Shown here in pieces: positions 14,249 through 26,910 of a DNA stretch of 64,000 nt (position 1 is its first letter; each line of letters starts with the position of its first letter). The stretch lies in NCBI GenBank assembly GCA_963277665.1, contig OY728120.1, forward strand, positions 427,992,138 to 428,056,137, written 5' to 3'. This stretch comes from Viscum album (Eukaryota; Streptophyta; Magnoliopsida; Santalales; Viscaceae). A model generated the notes under the pieces. The model was not told the origin of the DNA. It did not search any database and worked only from the letters and a program-made list of their open reading frames with translations. Made by a program: the position numbers and the translations under genes.

Positions 14249-14266
14249 ATCTTCCCCCCCAAGAAA
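14249..14266 (-). promoter_or_regulatory. Polypurine tract of element 1
   Basis: The plus strand has ATCTTCCCCCCCAAGAA. On the minus strand this is a purine run with seven Gs directly before the TGTAATGA start of the 3' LTR, the expected place for plus-strand DNA priming. Confidence 0.8.
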
Positions 14267-14295
14267 CTTTTCCCTAAAAATTTTCTTTTACCACA

Positions 14296-15560
14296 CTAAA
14301 AAAGATTAAGGTAACTCTTTTTCATCACTTCCTCTGATTCATAAGTTTATTCTTGAAACTTATGGTTTCTCAACAACACCCTGAAGATGGGAATTATCTT
14401 ATTTTTTAGAACTTTTTTCGTATGATCTAAGATTTTCACTATCTTCTCTTCATAGGATAGGTAATTATCCAATGGTACCTCCTTTGGATTGAGTAGATGT
14501 GATGGTTCAGGTATGTACATCCTCAAGAGTGATACATGGAACAAATCATGTACTTGAAATAGGATCGATGGGAGGGCTAGTCGATAAGCCACTACTCCAA
14601 TGCAATCAAGGATTTCAAAAGGGCCGATGTACCATGGACTATGCATTCCCTTCTCCAAAAATATCATAACTCCCTACCACATTGATTTTTAGAGGAATAC
14701 CATGTCTCTAGCATGAGTCCCTAGGTCTCATCGATGATTATCAACCTAGCTATTTTATTTACTGTGAGCAGCTTTAATGTGCTTCTAGATGGTCTTAACC
14801 TTCTCTTCGATTTCTTCGACCATTTCTGGACCTAGGAGATTTTGCTCCCCAACATCATCAATAAATTCAAGTGTTTTGAACCTCTTCCCATAAAGGGCTT
14901 CATAAGGATCCATTTGGATGCTTGATTGGAAACTTTTATGATAAGATAACTCAACCAGGGGAATATGTTGATCCCATCTTCCTTTGAATTCCATTGAGGA
15001 TGCTCTCAACATTTCATCAAGAGTTTTGATAGACATCCCAGATTTTCCATCAGTTTGAGGATGATAAGCCATACTGTAATTTTTTTTTGTATTCATAGCT
15101 TATTGTAGATTCTTACAGAACATAGAGGTGAATCTTGGATCCTTATTGGATACAATAGAAAGTGGTACTCCATACAGCCATACCACTTCTCTGATGTATA
15201 TCTGTTACAGTTGATCCAATGATAAATCATCTCGATATGCAATGAATTCTACAGTCTTTATAAGACGATCAACTACAACCCATATAGCATTGTTTCTTTT
15301 GGATGACTTCGGATGTCTAGTGAAAAATTCCATGGTGATGTTCTCCCATTTCCATGTTGGTATGGGTAATGGTTGCTTCATCCATTTAGACTTCTACCTC
15401 TCATCCTTCACTTTCTAACATACTTATAACTTTGATGTATACTCAATGATCCCCTTCTTCAGGTTTTACCACCAATAATTTCTCATAGATCTTGATACAT
15501 CATTGTGTTTCCGAAGTGAATGGATAAATTTTAACTAGGTGGATCATCGAAAAGTTCATT
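14296..15560 (-). pseudogene. Integrase and chromodomain-like C terminus of element 1
   Basis: The zinc-binding N terminus is read as N-Y-W-W with a broken C-x2-C near 15400-15520. The catalytic core has N in place of the second Asp (codon 15147-15145, context S-N-K-D-P-R-F) and G in place of the Glu (codon 15039-15037, context K-S-G-M-S-I-K-T-L), so two of three catalytic acids are gone. Open stretches at 14785-15096 and 14347-14667 carry A-Y-H-P-Q-T-D-G, Y-E-A-L-Y-G-K and Y-I-G-P-F-E-I-L. The end, N-K-I-I-P-I-F-R-V-L-L-R-N-H, is the chromodomain-like tail typical of Tekay/Del elements. A stop replaces the next residue, and T-Y-E-S-E-E continues beyond it. Confidence 0.85.
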
Positions 15561-17215
15561 ATTTAATTCTGGATTTGATAGAACACATAGTCATGACCTA
15601 AATATAAAAATTACTTCTTTTTTAACATTGAAATATGAGTATTTCTCTTTTTTGGTAGTTTAAACTTTATTCTAAATTCCCACATTATCCTTTGGAGCTT
15701 CCATTAACAGTTCCAAAAGTGATGGTTGAGAAATTGTTTGTGAATTATTTATTATGTTCCATTATTTATAATTCCCATGTCCATATTCATCAAATAAAAG
15801 AAGCTTTTATCCATTTAAATTCTCATTAATGATAGAATTGTTTGGCCCTTTCTACTTAGATCATCTTCCAGCTTGTACGCATTCCTAGGGTGGTAATGGA
15901 TTGACCAGTCATAGTCATTAATCACCCCTAACTATCTTCGTTAGTGTATATTAATCTATTTTTGTGTGAATATATACCTTAGAGATTTGTGATCTGTATA
16001 TATTTTTTACTTATCCACAAAGAGTTAATGATTCCATATTTTTAAAGTTAATATTACTATAATAAACTCAAGATCATGTGTTCGATAGTTTTTCTTAGGA
16101 ATATTCAATTTCTTTGAATCATATGAATTGAATTACCCATTTTCATCAACTCAAAGCCCATTCCTTTCTTCAAATCATCACTAAATACCCCCAAAAAGTT
16201 TCCCACTTGTCGCAACTGTAACCATGGGTGCAATGATAAGTCGCATTTTCAACTCCATGAAGCTATCTTTTCATTCATCAGTCCAAGAAAACATGACTCC
16301 CTTTTGGGTTAGCTTGGTAAGAGGGTTTGAAAATCGTGAGAAATTTCTCACAAATCTCTGATAATATCCTTCTAATACAAGGAAGAAATGGATATCTGTC
16401 ACCAATGTTGGCCTCATCCATCCCTCAATTACAGCTGTCTTGGAGGGATCCACATATATCTCATTTCTTGTGATTATAGTCCTCATTAATGGGACATCTT
16501 TCCACCAGACCTCACACTTTTTTTACTTTTCATAGATATTATTCTTTCACAAGGTCTCTAGTGCAGTGCTTATATTCTCCTCATGGTCCTCCATGTTTTT
16601 GGAGTATATTATAATATCGTCTATAAAGACTACCAAAAATTTGACAATGTAATCTATAAAGACTCTATTAATTATATACATGATGATTTATGGACAATTA
16701 GTGAGTTTGAAAGACATTACTATGAATTCAAAGTGCCCATACCTTATACGAAAAGCATTCTTGGGGATACTATCCTTTTTCACCGTTAATTAGTATTATC
16801 CTAATAGAAAATCCACCTTGGAGAAGTATTATTCCCCACATAGTTGGTCGAACATGTAATCGATTTTGGACAGAGGATACCTTTTCTTTATCATGATTTT
16901 GTTGAGGTCATGATAATCAATGAAAAGGCACATTGACCTGTCCTTTTTCTTGAGGAAGAGGACTGGTGCACCCCATGGTGAAGCACTTGGGCGTATAAAC
17001 CCTTTATCTAGATTCTTCTGTAGTTATTTATTTAGCACCTAAAGCTACCAAAAAACAATTCTATATGGATTCTTGGATTTTATAAAATCCCCAAGTACAT
17101 GATAAATCGAGAATTCAACATCTCTTTTAGGAGGAAGACAAGGAAATTCCTCAAGAAACACTTCACCCAATTACCTCACAATTAGCACATTTTCAAGGTT
17201 GGTTTCATTCTTATT
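15560..17215 (-). pseudogene. Reverse transcriptase and RNase H remnant of element 1
   Basis: On the minus strand, [16 protein letters not shown] is read at about 16965-17015, followed by a damaged F-I-D-Y..L-N-K motif. The catalytic F-I-D-D-I is intact at about 16610-16630. The connection region V-D-P-S-K-T-A-V-I-E-G-W is in an open stretch at 16271-16486, followed by G-Y-Y-Q-R-F-V-R-N-F-S. From 16270 to about 15560 the RNase H part is too eroded to read in one frame. The key reverse transcriptase residues survive, but stops between them rule out function. Confidence 0.85.
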
Positions 17216-17224
17216 CTAAATCAT

Positions 17225-17635
17225 TTAAGTAAGATATTCATGCTCATAGGTCAATAATATACATGATTGAGATGATGGTTCTAAATAAGATTCATCTATC
17301 TCTTTGAAGTAGTACAGCATCGGGGGTCGATTCACTATATGTATAGTGATTCCCCTCTCCTGGAAATTTATGTTTGGTCTATATAGGTAAGGAAAAACCT
17401 TTCTATGAATTGCATAAAATTCCACCAAAGGGAGTCTGATGAGGTCGGTAGGGAAGTTGAAACCATAAATTATGATAGGGGAAGAGTTATATTCATGGGA
17501 TGAAATGATTTCCCAATTTGTTTTTCTCACCGACTTCAATACTTCATTGATTTTTGGTGGTGTTGGGAATTTTCTACTAAACATTCGAGATATAAAAAAA
17601 TCCGTAAAACTAGAATCAAAAAGTAAATTCACCAT
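17225..17635 (-). pseudogene. Aspartic protease domain remnant of element 1
   Basis: A 136-codon open stretch holds the retropepsin-like domain that cuts gag-pol. The active-site triad is read as F-D-S-S near the start (codons 6-9) where the family has D-S-G, so the glycine is lost. The following F-F-I-S and the downstream P-L-V-E-F-Y-A-I and F-Q-E-R-G-I-T-I segments match the normal protease layout. The first methionine is internal, not a real start. The loss of D-S-G implies an inactive enzyme. Confidence 0.8.
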
Positions 17636-17639
17636 TCAT

Positions 17640-18783
17640 GAATGAATAACTAGTTTCCCTGTCACCACTTCTTTTTTAGGGTTCATTTCACTGGTATTGA
17701 TGCCAGAATCTCTATCTTGTTGCCTTGGAGATTATTGGTTGCCTCTAAAAACCATTGTCTTAGGACACTAGTCTTAAAATTTCACCTGTTCATTGCAGTT
17801 GAAGCAATGAACAATGATTTTATGGTTGAAGAGAGGGTTCCTCTCCTCTGTTGCAGTTGCGGGTTTGTCTTGTCTACAATTAATGGCCATGTTCCTTCAT
17901 ATTCCACACCTAAATCATTTCCTTGTCCCCTTAAGACAATATCTAAGGTGCTTCCTTCAGCACCTTTTCATGTGGGGTGCTAGAATTTCTTAGCACCATT
18001 GTATTTATCCATCAGACTACCAGAATTAAACTCCAATTTACACTTCTTATCCCCATGATACCCCTGAAATTTTCCGATATCCATTTCGACATTGAGGATA
18101 CATTGGCCAATTTCCTCCTTGCTATAGAAGTCACATATCCCTAGGGATTTTCATAGGCTAGTTTTTAGCCCACCAAATAAGTAGTCAAACATGGAATATT
18201 GAGGTAATGAAAATGGAAAAGGAATATCATGCATAACTTGTGATTTTTTCCTCATACTCTCCAATGGATTCATCGTCTTTTTTCTTGAGGTCAAGGATGT
18301 CCCTTTATATCTTAAGTTGGAGGGTGTGAGGAAAATATTTATCAAAAAACATTATCCAAAAGTAATTTGACTCCCATGCCTCGATCTCTTCCTTAGGTTT
18401 CATATTTTAGATCAATTTCCACCATTGATCAGCTTCACCCTCCATACGATAAACATCCAGAATAATTTTCTCTTTTTCGGAACATTTAAGGATGGAGAAG
18501 ATATTTTCAATGAATTTGATCCATTGTTGGCGATTTAGGGATCAAATGGTCCAATAAAAGTATGAGGCATTTGTTTCATGATACTCTATATTACGACAAG
18601 TTCATTAATGGGGGGATGAACATTCCTATTGACCCATTTTCTATTCAAAACTAGAGTTAACTAATAGAATATCATGAATATGTTTTTAATTCCCTCTCCC
18701 ATTGGATTGGGTATCTCATTAGAATAGTTTTCGCATAGATCTTTGTATCGGTTTTCAGCTTGATTCCTCCTATTAATAGCCAT
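17640..18783 (-). pseudogene. gag part of element 1
   Basis: This is the capsid/nucleocapsid region, translated in pieces. A clear gag signature, Y-R-M-E-G-E-A-D-Q-W-W-K-L-I, is read at about 18410-18455. Near 17785-17825 a worn zinc knuckle of the C-x2-C-x4-H-x4-C type can be seen as C-F-N-C-N-E-Q, with the glycine-histidine step destroyed by a frame slip. A second, more damaged knuckle (F-R-C-G) lies around 17880-17900. Several stops, including one after about 40 residues, show that no functional capsid is encoded. The intact D-Q-W here also tells what stood at a stop codon of element 2 (50835). Confidence 0.8.
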
Positions 18784-19277
18784 TGGTTAGAATAAATGGA
18801 ATGTTAGGGGTAACACATAAAGGGGAATCCAATGAGAAAAAGGGAAAACTTATAAAATACATTTATTTCATTAACTTATGAATTTATTGGCTTCAATCTA
18901 TGTTATCCAAGATCTACTTCTCAAATTATATTCTTAGAGTATTTTTTATTCCCTTAATAATGGTTCATACTAAGCTTATGAATTTACTAAAGAATATCCC
19001 CTAGGATTGTCCTAATCAAGACTGAATCAAGGAATATTTTTATACATCAGTTCCCTTTTGAGTCTAGCTCAAACCACTATTTTTAGGTTTTACCATTAGA
19101 TACATATGTGCCAAACCAACCTCTACTTGTTTATATCTAGACAGGGATGTATTTTCTTGATAAACTACTTACTATATACTCACCAAATTTTATGGAAGTT
19201 TTTATTATACATGGTTGTATCCCTAAGGAATTATCTAGGTTTGTCTAATACTAATCGCAAAAATAACTAAAACTATC

Positions 19278-19288
19278 CTCTAATACCA
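19278..19288 (-). promoter_or_regulatory. Primer binding site of element 1 (initiator tRNA-Met type)
   Basis: The minus strand reads TGGTATTAGAG two bases after the end of the 5' LTR. This matches the complement of the plant initiator tRNA-Met 3' end (TGGTATCAGAG) except for one C-to-T change. It sets the minus-strand DNA start and the element's orientation. Confidence 0.8.
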
Positions 19289-19290
19289 AC

Positions 19291-21937
19291 TATAAAAACA
19301 TGCTCTTTATTTCACAGATAAACATGATTTATTACTTAAACATGCACTTAAGACAAGTATGGTGATCGAGATTTCTAGTTTCTTTGGAAAATTAGGAACA
19401 TTATGTAAGAACATAGAACATAAAACACAATATATTTATTGAAAACATCTTTTACATGACCACAACATTCCTTTGAACATAGCATTTCATGGGATAACTT
19501 GAGGACATGCATAAGAAAAGGGTAAGCTATAGAGCCTAGTAAGGGAGTAAAAAGTCATAACATGAAAAATATATTACATGTTAGGAAATAGGAATATCAA
19601 TGAAGCACAAGAGAAAAATGAACATAAATACATAATATAGCATGATTATCATAACCTGGAAATATAGTGACAACATTTAACATGATATTAGCACGAGCCA
19701 AGCCTCATTGCACATGGATCATGAGTAAACCCTCACTGCACATGAATTAGAATGACTAAACCCTCATTGAACATTTAATTAGCATGAGTAATCCCTCAAT
19801 TCTCTTGACGTATCATGATAATAATCTTTACCCAATGCATTGGAGTGCTATTAGGGTATTCCCTTTATAAACATTTAATTTCATGCATAAGTGTGCCCCA
19901 TGGGTCATATAACATGGAGTCATTCAATATCATCATTTATTCCAAAATAAATGAATGTTTAATACATACATGAAACTATGTATTCAATATTACTATGCGT
20001 ATAAAGGTGAATACCCTTGATAGAGAAATTGGTATAGTATTAACATACACAATGACTTTGCCATGGGAAATTTGGGCAACATAATGACGTCAAATAGAAA
20101 TTGTAAAGTGGATTTAAGAGATAGAAATGAGTCTCTCATCGTTTATATATTAAATTTATCGTAAGGGGTTCATGAAACATAATATATCAACATATGTAAT
20201 GGAATTTATATTCTTAATATAAAATAATTACTTCAATGAAAATTAGAAGTGAGAAATTCCTTATGGGAATTCGGCATGGAAACGAGTGTCTATGGGAGGA
20301 ATTATTGAGAGATAAAGAGGTATCTAATCATTAAAACATAGCGAGTACAGTATGTGGGAGGTGAAAAATCCCACCCCATAATTTTTATTTTGAAATAAAT
20401 GGATATAATAACATAAATAAATTTGTACAAAAATGAGAATGGAAAAAATCCCTTACTTGGAAGTGTGATCCCAAAAGATTGATAGAGGCTTGAGAGAGGA
20501 CTCTAGGGATCCTGGGGAGCCTTGGGGGATTATAGACAAATTCATTCAGAGTTTGGTCAATCAAAAAAGGTTTTTAGTGAAGTGTAATGAGATATTTTTT
20601 TGGTTTATTTAGGAAAGGAAAGGGAATTCTTTATTATTTAAGTTTTGGACACGACAGATTAAACTATTCAAAAACACAAACAAACCCATGGTTTTTTCCC
20701 TAGTTGTATGTAAAAAGGGAAGTGGAAAACATTATTTTATATGGCCAATTTCCAAAATTATTAAAATATTAGGATTTCTTAATTGGAGGGATTCACACCC
20801 TCAAAGAAATCATTTTAAAAAGGCAAAATATTTTATAAGTCTTAGAGGGTCCACTAAGGAACCATAAAATTAATCAAACAATTATAAAATCACATTATTT
20901 TAATGTTAAATCATATATTGGACTAAAATACCTTTTATAGTATTTTATTGAATCACTATTGGGTTTTATGATTTCATAAATCACATTATATATTTTACGG
21001 TATTTAATATTTACCTAAAAATTTGAATTTCTCAGAAAATTATGAAAAAATTTCCGTTAGATAATTTTGATGACCTGAATACAAAAATGATATTAATTAT
21101 ATCTGAATAATTTTATAAATATTTGAATTTTTAATTTTAAATCAAAAACAAATATTTATCTATAATTCATTTGTTTTTTACAAAAATAACTTTAAATCCT
21201 TAATAAAAATTACCATTGTATTCATATAAAATTATACAATAATTTTTATTTAATAAATACTAATTTATTAATAATATTTGTTAATTCAAAATATCCAATA
21301 ATTCTTCTAAATATATTTCATACTTCAATATTAACTAAAAATGCTATTTTTTCTTTAAAACCCATTTAAAAATTAACAATAATAAAATGATTGTATATTA
21401 TTTATTATATACAAAAAATAATGCACATAATCATATTGAAAGAGTATTTCCAAATATCCTCTTATAAAACCCTACATAACACCTAGGGGCAAGGTATGTG
21501 ATGGTGACCGACTCTTGGGGTGGCTCAGATTACATCACTCGAGTGGTAATGTCTATTAACTTTCCCTTATCCCATAGGTGGTTCTATTCAATATTAACGG
21601 TTTGAAGCTTAGCTTGGATTTAGTCATGAGTGAAGCATAGTTATGCTACATTTTTTCTGAGCTCAGAAAAATGGGCTTCACATGGGGAAATTCTACTAGA
21701 TGAGGCAATCACTACCTTTGTGTGAGTAAATTGGATTTTTTAAAGCCCTATATTTATAATAATCATTTGATCTCTATTCAATGACTATATTAGCATTGGT
21801 TACAATTCATAACGGGCTTTTCAAATCCAAAAACATAAATCCATGATAGTGTATATGTATTATATAACCATTTTACATAATAATAAATTTCATCATATCA
21901 AGGGTAAATTTTATTAATAAAAGTTTTAGTCATTACA
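19291..21937 (-). repeat. 5' LTR of element 1
   Basis: This is the partner of 11591-14248, 2647 bases long. It ends inward at the primer site and outward at CATTACA followed by the TATAT duplication. No TATA box could be assigned with confidence. A three-unit minisatellite lies at 19706-19796. Confidence 0.85.
19706..19796 (-). repeat. Three ~30-base minisatellite units in element 1 5' LTR
   Basis: Units at 19706-19733, 19734-19764 and 19765-19796 share CA.TG.ACAT..AT.ATGAGTAA.CCCT. They are cleaner here than in the other LTR (12008-12097). Confidence 0.65.
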
Positions 21938-21942
21938 TATAT
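21938..21942. repeat. Target site duplication of element 1, right copy (TATAT)
   Basis: This matches 11586-11590 on the other side of the element. Confidence 0.65.
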
Positions 21943-23969
21943 TGTTTCTTGATTAGATATTTACACCACTAATTTATTGGGTTTGAGAAATATAATCATT
22001 AAGAAATATTAGATCTCATGAGGAATTAAGTTTAAACATGATAGATTATAACTTAGAGCCTTAGTGAAATTAAAATTCCCAATAGTTCATGGTATATAGG
22101 ATGTAAATGGGTATTAGAATTTTAAGTTAGTATGATGAGAGATTAATTCTAAGTCATTTATTATAAAACTAAATCTATAATTTTAATGAAAACTCTTCAT
22201 CATATTAAAATTTTATTTTAGTAATTTTGTGAACTATGTTATTTTTTTAATGGAATCCAAAAGTAAATTTTTTATTTCCACCTTCTATAATGTCTCAAAA
22301 ACATATTTATTCAAATACATTGGAACAATTTGTTACAATTTTTCATCCATGAGGTAAATTGTGGTGGTGGGGTTGTAAGGACATCAATCACTATATTTCC
22401 TTTATCTTCCTCTTATAACTTCTTTCTGAGAGAATTTCCATCTTATTTATGAGTTTTTTTATAATTGTATTTATTATGAAATTCAAGTTGAACATCATAA
22501 ATTAATCTAAAAAATATGAAACATGCAATGCCTTTAGGATTAGAAATATGTTGGAGAGAAATATTAAAGTTGAAAAAATAAATACAATCGAGTTTTATAT
22601 CTCTATAATCTAGGAACCTTGATTTTCCACTGTCATTTACAGTATTCTTTGTTTTTTCAAAAATTTTCTCAGTGACTCATTCATTATATGTTCATTTTTT
22701 ATTTGATGTTCCCATTATGGTTGGTATCTTAATGAATATTGGTTGTGTCTCATCATTTTTTTGAATGGGGTGGATGGTATGTTTTCCAAAATCCCTGTTT
22801 GAATAGAGGTATTTTGATAAAATTATAAACATTCCTCTAATCCATGATTGTTAGATTGCTAGAATTTTCTACTTTTCGATATAGCATCACAAATCCCAAT
22901 GTCTTTTAGTTAAGAGAAACAATCAATGTAGTGTTCCAAATTATTATAAACTCAACATATTCCTGGATTATTGGTTATTCTTCTCCCACTATATCCAATT
23001 CCATTCCGTAATCAATAGAAATAGGTTCTTTAATTTGATTTTCAAGTAATGGAGTGATTGATCTTTCCAACTCAAAAACTCATCTTATGATGGAATTTCT
23101 TATACCAAACTATTATGAGTTTTTAGATATCTCTTTTGTAAAACCTTTGGCCTTAGATTTATATTTTTATATGAGATATATTCTTAAATAATAATCCAAT
23201 AGGTTTTTATCATTTTTTATCAACCCATAGTTAAAAAATCTAACAATTTGTTCTCTTTTATGTATCGATATTGACATCATGTTAATATTTTCATGAACCA
23301 TTCCAAGTATTCATAAATAATCACTCCATTGTACAACTTTATTCCATATATTCCTTTCCAAAGTATTATACTCCTTGAAGTGGGTTAAAACGTTTAAAGG
23401 AATGTTTGGTGAATATTATCCACACATGTCACATTTAATTATTTTATGATATAAAACCACTCTTTAGTTATACATTTACAGGATAATAGAAATTCCCTCC
23501 ATTTGATTTGAGGTTCTGAAACTTCTATGGGATTTAAATTTATAAAAACACTATAAAATTCCCTAATGTTATTTTTGGGATATTCAACTTCTATCCCAAG
23601 AAAAAATAGATGAATTTTGATTAGAATACGTTTAATTTATTAATAAATTTAACTTTTTAGTAAAAAAATTATATTCTGATAATTGAAATTGGTGCACAAA
23701 AGAACCTAATAGTTTTGTTAATTATGCAATTTATTCATACTTTTTTTCACATTTTTATTTTTTTCAAAAGAATTTGAATAGGGTTATGGTGAATATAATT
23801 ATGATATGTCAATAAAATAATTCTAGGTTTTTTATATTTCTATGATTTCATTCTCTTTAGAAAAAAGTGCCCTCAACCTTTGTATTGAAATAATTGTGGT
23901 CAGAAGTACATGATATGGCCATATATTGAATTCATCATAAAAATGTAAAATATAAAATAAAAAAAGATT
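21943..23969. other. Unclassified interior of the old host element (right part)
   Basis: This is AT-rich sequence between element 1 and the right repeat copy. No open frame or motif could be assigned. Blocks such as CTCCCACTATATCC near 22990 look like worn antisense pol, but not convincingly. It is probably the continuation of the interior at 7268-11585, separated by the element 1 insertion. Confidence 0.4.
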
Positions 23970-26087
23970 TTTTGTGCCTCCCATGAAATGACATAATATT
24001 CTTGACATGAATATAAAAGGTTAAGAAAAACTGAAATGCAAATCTAATGATCAAATATATTGTCAGGGTTTGGCTGAGATTGTCTCAGGAATAGGTAGTC
24101 AACTTCAATATTTCTATTTGGGTATGAGGATTTAGTTGATCATATTCCTAATTTAAATATGGAATCAAGTGAGGAAAAGTATGCATGTTTGATTTATAGA
24201 ATGTAAAGAGTTTTAATAATTACAAATAAAAGTATCCTAACTTTTAATATTCCCCCAACCAATCATTACAACTTAATTCCATATAAAAATAACTCTCTTA
24301 TTTTATGACTATATGGCATAAACCTCAACTATTCCCTTTCCCTTTGTGGGATTGTCTCTATAAGGGATATGAAATAACAAACACATGAAATTACATTACC
24401 TCACTTAAGGTTATAATAACCCTCAATCACTCCTTAAAAAATATCAAAACTCTATATTATATGAGGAGTGACATAGATCATGGGGTCATTTTGTGAAAAC
24501 CAAAGAAAAAACCAATAAAACAGAATCAAAGAAAACCATGTACTACTAGATAAATCCAAATACACCCATGATATTAAATAAGATAGAAATGAAGAAATTT
24601 ATTCTTTATAATAGAAAAGTTGGTAATGGGTGAAGCCTATTTAGTTCACAAAAGTAGGGCTTATATTAAAATTTGTGGAGATACACAGAAAAAATACAAT
24701 CAAATTAAAAAATAACCAAATATGGAAATAACATGATTTATTCCCTTTTATAATGAAAAAAATTAATGTTATGAAGCACTAATAGGGTCTCAGAAGCAAC
24801 TAACATATAAATTTTTTTTATGGGATATTGAAATGTGGAATCCTTTAAGATTATTTTTTCCACTTTCTTCAAGATCCAAACAACTTACATCATTTCATTA
24901 TCCTTATTTGAGTTTGATAATTTCCATTTGGGAATCCTGAAACCATTTTTTTAATTGTACAAACCATAAAAGTGTAAGTTATTCACTTAATGTTGACCAC
25001 ATGTTCATGGATCACATCAATAAATGATAATGACGTTCTAAAACCTTCCTTGGAGCTTCCAGAATGATATAGATGTATTATGAACACAAGTTTGAGTGTT
25101 TTGGTGATCAAAGTATTCTAGCATGAGAAATTAGTATTATATACCCCTAAATGTATATCTTAATCAATATATGAACCGTATTTTTTAGAATATGTAGATG
25201 AGATATATCTACTGACTCTACTCTTAATTGGAATTTTTGCTAACTGATCATTTTTTACATAATATACATGAACATTATTTTAGTGACATAAAATTTGAAT
25301 TACTCATATATATAATTTGGATTAAAAGATTTAATGTTTTGTAGAATTTTGATTTAACATCGTAATCATACACATTAAATTGCATAGTATTATTATACAA
25401 AAAACTGGACATGATGATTTTTCACACTTATTGCTCTAGATATATAAGTTAATAATATAACAGCTTTAAATATTAGATTTTAGCCTTATATATCATTCTA
25501 CCCATCACTGGTTATTCTCATGTATCCCTTAAAATATGGTGTTATTCAAACACAGTGACACCCAAGAAACAGTTACTCTGATTTTCCATCGGTGCCTCTC
25601 TGTTTATTCTTATATAGGTTGGATTTAATGTAATGTGTGATTTTAAATAGAAGCATTAATCCTATATAGATTCAATTCCATTGGGATTAATCTCCCACAT
25701 CCCTTGAAATTGAATTTGATGATCCCCATTTACCATTAAATATAATTGAAGTCACGAGCAAGAATATGTTATATCACTTCCTATTATAAACATGTTTTTC
25801 TTTTATTATCTCATGCACATATATCTTCTAGAATCTACGTCACACCAAAACCATTATAATTAAATGTAGGCTTGTAAAAAAATACTCAACATGTTTAAAT
25901 TCCATAAAAACCCAAATAATTATTCAATTTATAAATTTGATATAGAATAAGAAAATTTCAAAGGATGATTCCACTTTTTGAGAATAAAGGTTAAAATAAT
26001 TGAAAATTATTATTAAATCCTATTGACAAAATGTGGAATTATTTAAAGTCAAAAATAAGGAATAATTTTTTGTTTCTTCAGTAATAT
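23970..26087. repeat. Right copy of the diverged ~2 kb direct repeat (probable LTR)
   Basis: This is collinear with 5130-7267 (see that entry for matching points). Further shared blocks are TATA(C/T)ACCCCT..AATGTAT near 6325 and 25142, and TAGGCTTGT/TAGGCTTAT..TATTCAACATGTT near 7050 and 25870. Both ends are approximate, and no clear terminal duplication was found. Confidence 0.55.
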
Positions 26088-26639
26088 AATTTTAATAAAT
26101 AATTTCCATATTTTTAAAAAAACTTTTTGGATTATCTTTTGAAAAAAATAGCTTATTTTATTTTCCAAGAAAAAAGACGGGGTTCTGAAAACATTTAATG
26201 GAGAATATTACAGATTTCTATTATCACCAAAAGATATTTAATTAAAAAATTGTTTAATAAACCATGTCCTAATTGATATACAACATTTTGGAATTTAAAT
26301 TTTCTTTTATGAATGGTTTGTTGAAACTATTCGTATTAAAGGACATGAAAAATTCATTTTGGTTTTACAAGATATGTCATGGATCAAATGTGAAGCATTG
26401 ATAGTTTTTTGATATGGATATAGATCAAGACTTAAGAGGCATTATTAATTCTCATATTGGAAAAAAATTATAAATTATTAAAAATATTTCATAGAAAACT
26501 AGGATGGTTTTTTATAGTTTATGTTTTAGGTTGAACCCATAAAGAGCAGTGCTCCCAACCATGACACATTAGTTCAAGAGTAAAGATGATTAATTTAAAG
26601 ATAATCATTAAAATAAAAAAATTTAATTGTAATAAATCT
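26088..26639. other. Unassigned AT-rich stretch
   Basis: Nothing recognisable. The region separates the right repeat copy from the GC-rich island. Confidence 0.35.
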
Positions 26640-26910
26640 GATAATATTGTAGCAGTACTGTAGTAGCGACGACGTTGTAGCAGCGGCAGAGTACAGTTGT
26701 AGCGGTGTGTATAGTGCAGTATTGTAGCAGCAAAGGGTACTGTAGCAGCACTATTCACAGAATGGGATTTGGGCCAAAAAAATGGGCCTACGGGCCATGT
26801 AATGGGCTAAATTCCCACTGGGCCTTCGGGATATGTAATGGGTATCCCTCTACCCAGTAAAAGAGGAGTTTACTTTGCTTTGATAATAAATGAGGCTTCG
26901 GCCCCAACAT
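26640..26910. repeat. GC-rich island with TGTAGCAG repeats and GGGCC motifs
   Basis: About 120 bases (26643-26760) are built from degenerate units of TGTAGCAG/TGTAGTAG/GTAGCGG, ending in ACTGTAGCAGCACTATTCAC. The next 150 bases hold repeated GGGCC blocks (GATTTGGGCC, TGGGCCTACGGGCC, CTGGGCCTTCGGG, TTCGGCCCC) and a repeated ATGTAATGGG. The composition is sharply different from both sides. Similar CTGTAGCAG..CTATTCAC tracts are common in LTR regions of plant retrotransposons, so this is probably a fragment of another LTR. An open frame on the minus strand across it (26519-26758) is only a by-product of the repeat. Confidence 0.6.

Larger units (their letters stand above)
14296..18783 (-). pseudogene. 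gag-pol pseudogene of element 1 (Tekay-like)
   Basis: This is the remnant of a single gag-pol polyprotein that would have supplied capsid, protease, reverse transcriptase/RNase H and integrase. The start is taken at the ATG at 18783-18781 (M-A-I-N-R-R-N-Q), which lies about 500 bases after the primer site and matches the start region of gag in element 2. The last readable codon group, after the chromodomain-like segment, ends with a TAG at 14298-14296. The order of domains is intact, but the frame is broken by many in-frame stops and shifts from end to end. G-to-A and C-to-T differences are common among the disabling changes. The product is certainly not made as one protein. Confidence 0.9.
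11591..21937 (-). mobile_element. Element 1: complete but defective Ty3/gypsy (Tekay-like chromovirus) retrotransposon
   Basis: The 10347-base element lies on the minus strand. In element order it has the 5' LTR (21937-19291), a primer site, gag, protease, reverse transcriptase, RNase H, integrase, chromodomain-like C terminus, polypurine tract, and 3' LTR (14248-11591). It has a 5-base target duplication. Both LTRs begin TGTAATGA and end in TATA instead of the usual CA. The LTRs differ at many positions (clearly more than those of element 2) and have several indels, so the insertion is old. The coding region has many stops and frameshifts and two lost integrase catalytic residues, so it cannot transpose by itself. 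It sits inside an older element whose probable LTRs are at 5.13-7.27 and 23.97-26.09 kb. Confidence 0.9.

Noticed and set aside
17717..17983. 88-codon cysteine-rich open frame on the plus strand
   Set aside because: It is antisense to the worn zinc-knuckle part of gag in element 1, and its cysteines come from the complement of that sequence.
22640..23400. Possible antisense pol of the old host element
   Set aside because: Single words resemble Ty3 integrase-region DNA, but no run of conserved residues could be read in any frame.
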